Program-made: the position numbers and the translations under genes | In this document: positions 12,616 through 13,248 of the stretch, one piece after another | Position numbering within the stretch: position 1 is the first letter of the stretch | How the letters are laid out: each line of letters opens with the position of its first letter | Assembly (NCBI GenBank): GCA_036489905.1 | Contig: DASXEX010000007.1 | Location: 1 to 13,248, forward strand | DNA from: JAICLK01 sp036489905 | GTDB taxonomy: Bacteria; Patescibacteriota; Saccharimonadia; Saccharimonadales; UBA4665 | Direction of reading: 5' to 3' | Length of the DNA: 13,248 nt | Notes under the pieces: model-generated | The model's database searches: none | Told to the model about the DNA's origin: nothing | The model's input: the letters and a program-made list of their open reading frames with translations, nothing else

Positions 12616-12792
12616 GACCCTGTCGAGCTAAATTCAATAGGTACAGCACTTTTAGATAAAGGTATCAATGTTGGTACTAAAGGGCTTACTGACGACGGTG
12701 TCGTCAGCTACCAAGTATCCAGCCCTGACATCTGTCAGTGGCTTGGCGTAGCGCCAGACATCACTGGGTGTAAGGTCAGAGGGTCTATATAA
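12616..12792 (+). pseudogene. Start-less reading frame of 58 codons: gene remnant or structured RNA
   Basis: The frame is open from just after a TAA (12613-12615) to a TAA at 12790-12792 but contains no ATG, GTG or TTG. The translation looks protein-like (GTALLDKGINVGTKGLTDDG, then SYQVSSPDICQWLGVAPDIT and GCKVRGSI) with two cysteines 14 residues apart near the end, reminiscent of the C-terminal Cys loop of pilin-type proteins, but I do not recognise a family. The same bases carry several perfect inverted repeats. A truncated 3' end of a gene, cut by the rearrangement that brought in the right-hand accessory DNA, is one reading; a non-coding RNA is the other. Confidence 0.35.
12671..12764 (+). 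repeat. Cluster of inverted repeats with possible pseudoknot
   Basis: TTGGTA (12671-12676) pairs with TACCAA (12709-12714) and encloses CTGACGAC (12689-12696) / GTCGTCAG (12700-12707) with a 3-nt loop. AGGGCT (12681-12686), in the loop side of this stem, is complementary to AGCCCT (12721-12726) beyond it, which would make a pseudoknot. CTGAC (12725-12729) / GTCAG (12734-12738) and TGGCG (12744-12748) / CGCCA (12752-12756) follow, and the last is enclosed by CAGTG (12736-12740) / CACTG. All arms are perfect, though neighbouring helices partly compete. No match to tmRNA ends or to a named riboswitch was seen. Confidence 0.45.
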
Positions 12793-12814
12793 ATTAGAGT
12801 TGATAGCATTAATT

Positions 12815-13075
12815 TTACTTATCCTTTAATCGCTTGAATACATCCAAATTCTCATTAATTCTTTCACTAAGTTCTTTGCTCTTTTCGCCTAGAAAACGTT
12901 CAAAATCCTCTTTATTGAGTGGATTGATATAGCTTGCTAGCTCGCCATGCGTCTTATTTCTTAAGCCCTGGTCTAAGCTAGCCATTTTTGTTCTAGCCAT
13001 TTCTATATACGGCTTTGCCATAGGATCGGATGAGACTTCTTCAAAGATCTTGTCTACCTCACTTCTATTTAGCAA
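12815..13075 (-). CDS. Unrecognised hydrophilic 86-aa protein, start uncertain
   Basis: No family is recognised. The product is highly charged and mostly helical by composition: VDKIFEEVSSDPMAKPYIEM near the start, a central NKTHGELASYINPLNKEDF and an acidic/basic helix (GEKSKELSERINENLDVFKR) at the end. There is no membrane segment. The frame is open upstream to about 13108 but has no ATG there; the TTG at 13075 has no good Shine-Dalgarno, and the first ATG is residue 19 (13021). It may therefore be a 5'-truncated gene or use a rare start. The sequence is clearly AT-richer than the efflux block, in keeping with transferred DNA. Confidence 0.45.
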   Translation of the reverse strand: MLNRSEVDKIFEEVSSDPMAKPYIEMARTKMASLDQGLRNKTHGELASYINPLNKEDFERFLGEKSKELSERINENLDVFKRLKDK

Positions 13076-13154
13076 GCGACCATGTAGCTCTGATGTATCT
13101 TTAATATGCTAAGGCGCTCCCCTCTAATAACTCCAACAGTTTAGCTGAGTCTAT

Positions 13155-13174
13155 GTCATACTATGGGGTATGAC
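13155..13174. repeat. 7-bp inverted repeat at the start of the last gene
   Basis: GTCATAC (13155-13161), a 6-base loop and GTATGAC (13168-13174) are a perfect inverted repeat that includes the ATG at 13170. It could hide the start codon in an RNA hairpin or bind a regulator. Confidence 0.45.
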
Positions 13175-13248
13175 ACAAACACTCACACAACAAACACAAT
13201 ACCAAACCTTACGATTAGTGCTGAATGAACGCCAATGGCGTATATACC
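13170..13248 (+). CDS. 5' end of a gene running off the window, possibly a transposase
   Basis: Twenty-six codons are visible from the ATG at 13170: MTQTLTQQTQYQTL then RLVLNERQWRIY. The glutamine/threonine-rich start followed by L-N-E-R-Q-W-R resembles the beginning of some transposases (for example ISAzo13-type, with an L-N-E-K-Q-R-R-type motif) before a helix-turn-helix, but this is too short to assign. There is no Shine-Dalgarno sequence; the start codon lies in an inverted repeat. Both neighbours are AT-rich and low in known content, which fits mobile DNA. Confidence 0.35.
   Translation, partial: MTQTLTQQTQYQTLRLVLNERQWRIY

Noticed and set aside
12600..12800. Possible tmRNA (pseudoknot plus peptide-like frame)
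   Set aside because: The tRNA-like ends, the GGTTCGA T-loop and a CCA terminus are absent, and the frame lacks an ALAA-type tag ending.
1..13248. CRISPR array or cas genes
   Set aside because: No regularly spaced direct repeats and no Cas-like proteins were seen on either strand.
1..13248. TGA read as glycine or tryptophan (recoded CPR code)
   Set aside because: All recognisable proteins are full length under the standard code with stops TAA/TAG; no family-conserved frame needs to read through a TGA.

Overview
The window looks like chromosomal DNA of a Patescibacteria (CPR) member, most likely a Candidatus Saccharibacteria (TM7) relative. The reasons are the CPR-style histidine-kinase box (SLASHQLRTP), a compact layout with 2-5 bp between convergent genes, a glycine-rich RRM RNA-binding protein, and several start codons that sit only 4-9 bases behind a good -10 box, as expected for leaderless messages. 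This assignment is inference from style and family content; no marker gene is present. All sixteen genes with a visible stop end in TAA or TAG, none in TGA.

Left edge (1-1305): the 3' part of an IS5-like DDE transposase, then an unrecognised two-TM, coiled-coil protein whose stop codon lies two bases from the CCA end of a minus-strand tRNA-Arg(TCG). Codon use here differs from the core genes, so this looks like an accessory segment lying against a tRNA 3' end.

Core block (1362-8370): a FolC-type Mur ligase; three small minus-strand genes (a 68-aa membrane protein, a DUF1345-like membrane protein whose C-terminus resembles a pore loop, and a basic 65-aa protein); a Crp/Fnr regulator; and, convergent with it, a minus-strand operon of a CHASE-domain histidine kinase followed by two receiver-only response regulators. 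Next come an 88-aa GlsB/YeaQ-like membrane protein and an RRM protein with its own sigma70-type promoter, a leader of about 114 nt and a strong hairpin terminator.

Efflux block (8388-12576): an MMPL/RND transporter and a MarR regulator on the minus strand, and a divergent 14-TM DHA2-type MFS pump. A perfect 12-bp inverted repeat covers the marR start and the -35 region of the MFS promoter. The simplest reading is a MarR-controlled export module.

Right edge (12577-13248): AT-richer sequence with a start-less 58-codon reading frame that also folds into several hairpins and a possible pseudoknot, an unrecognised 86-aa minus-strand ORF with no ATG at its 5' end, and the first 26 codons of a plus-strand gene that runs off the window. 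This resembles a second accessory boundary. No gene-free stretch exceeds 300 bp. The longest are 7251-7502 (divergent promoters of the kinase operon and the 88-aa gene), 12577-12814 (structured or remnant region) and 7770-7974 (promoter and leader of the RRM gene).
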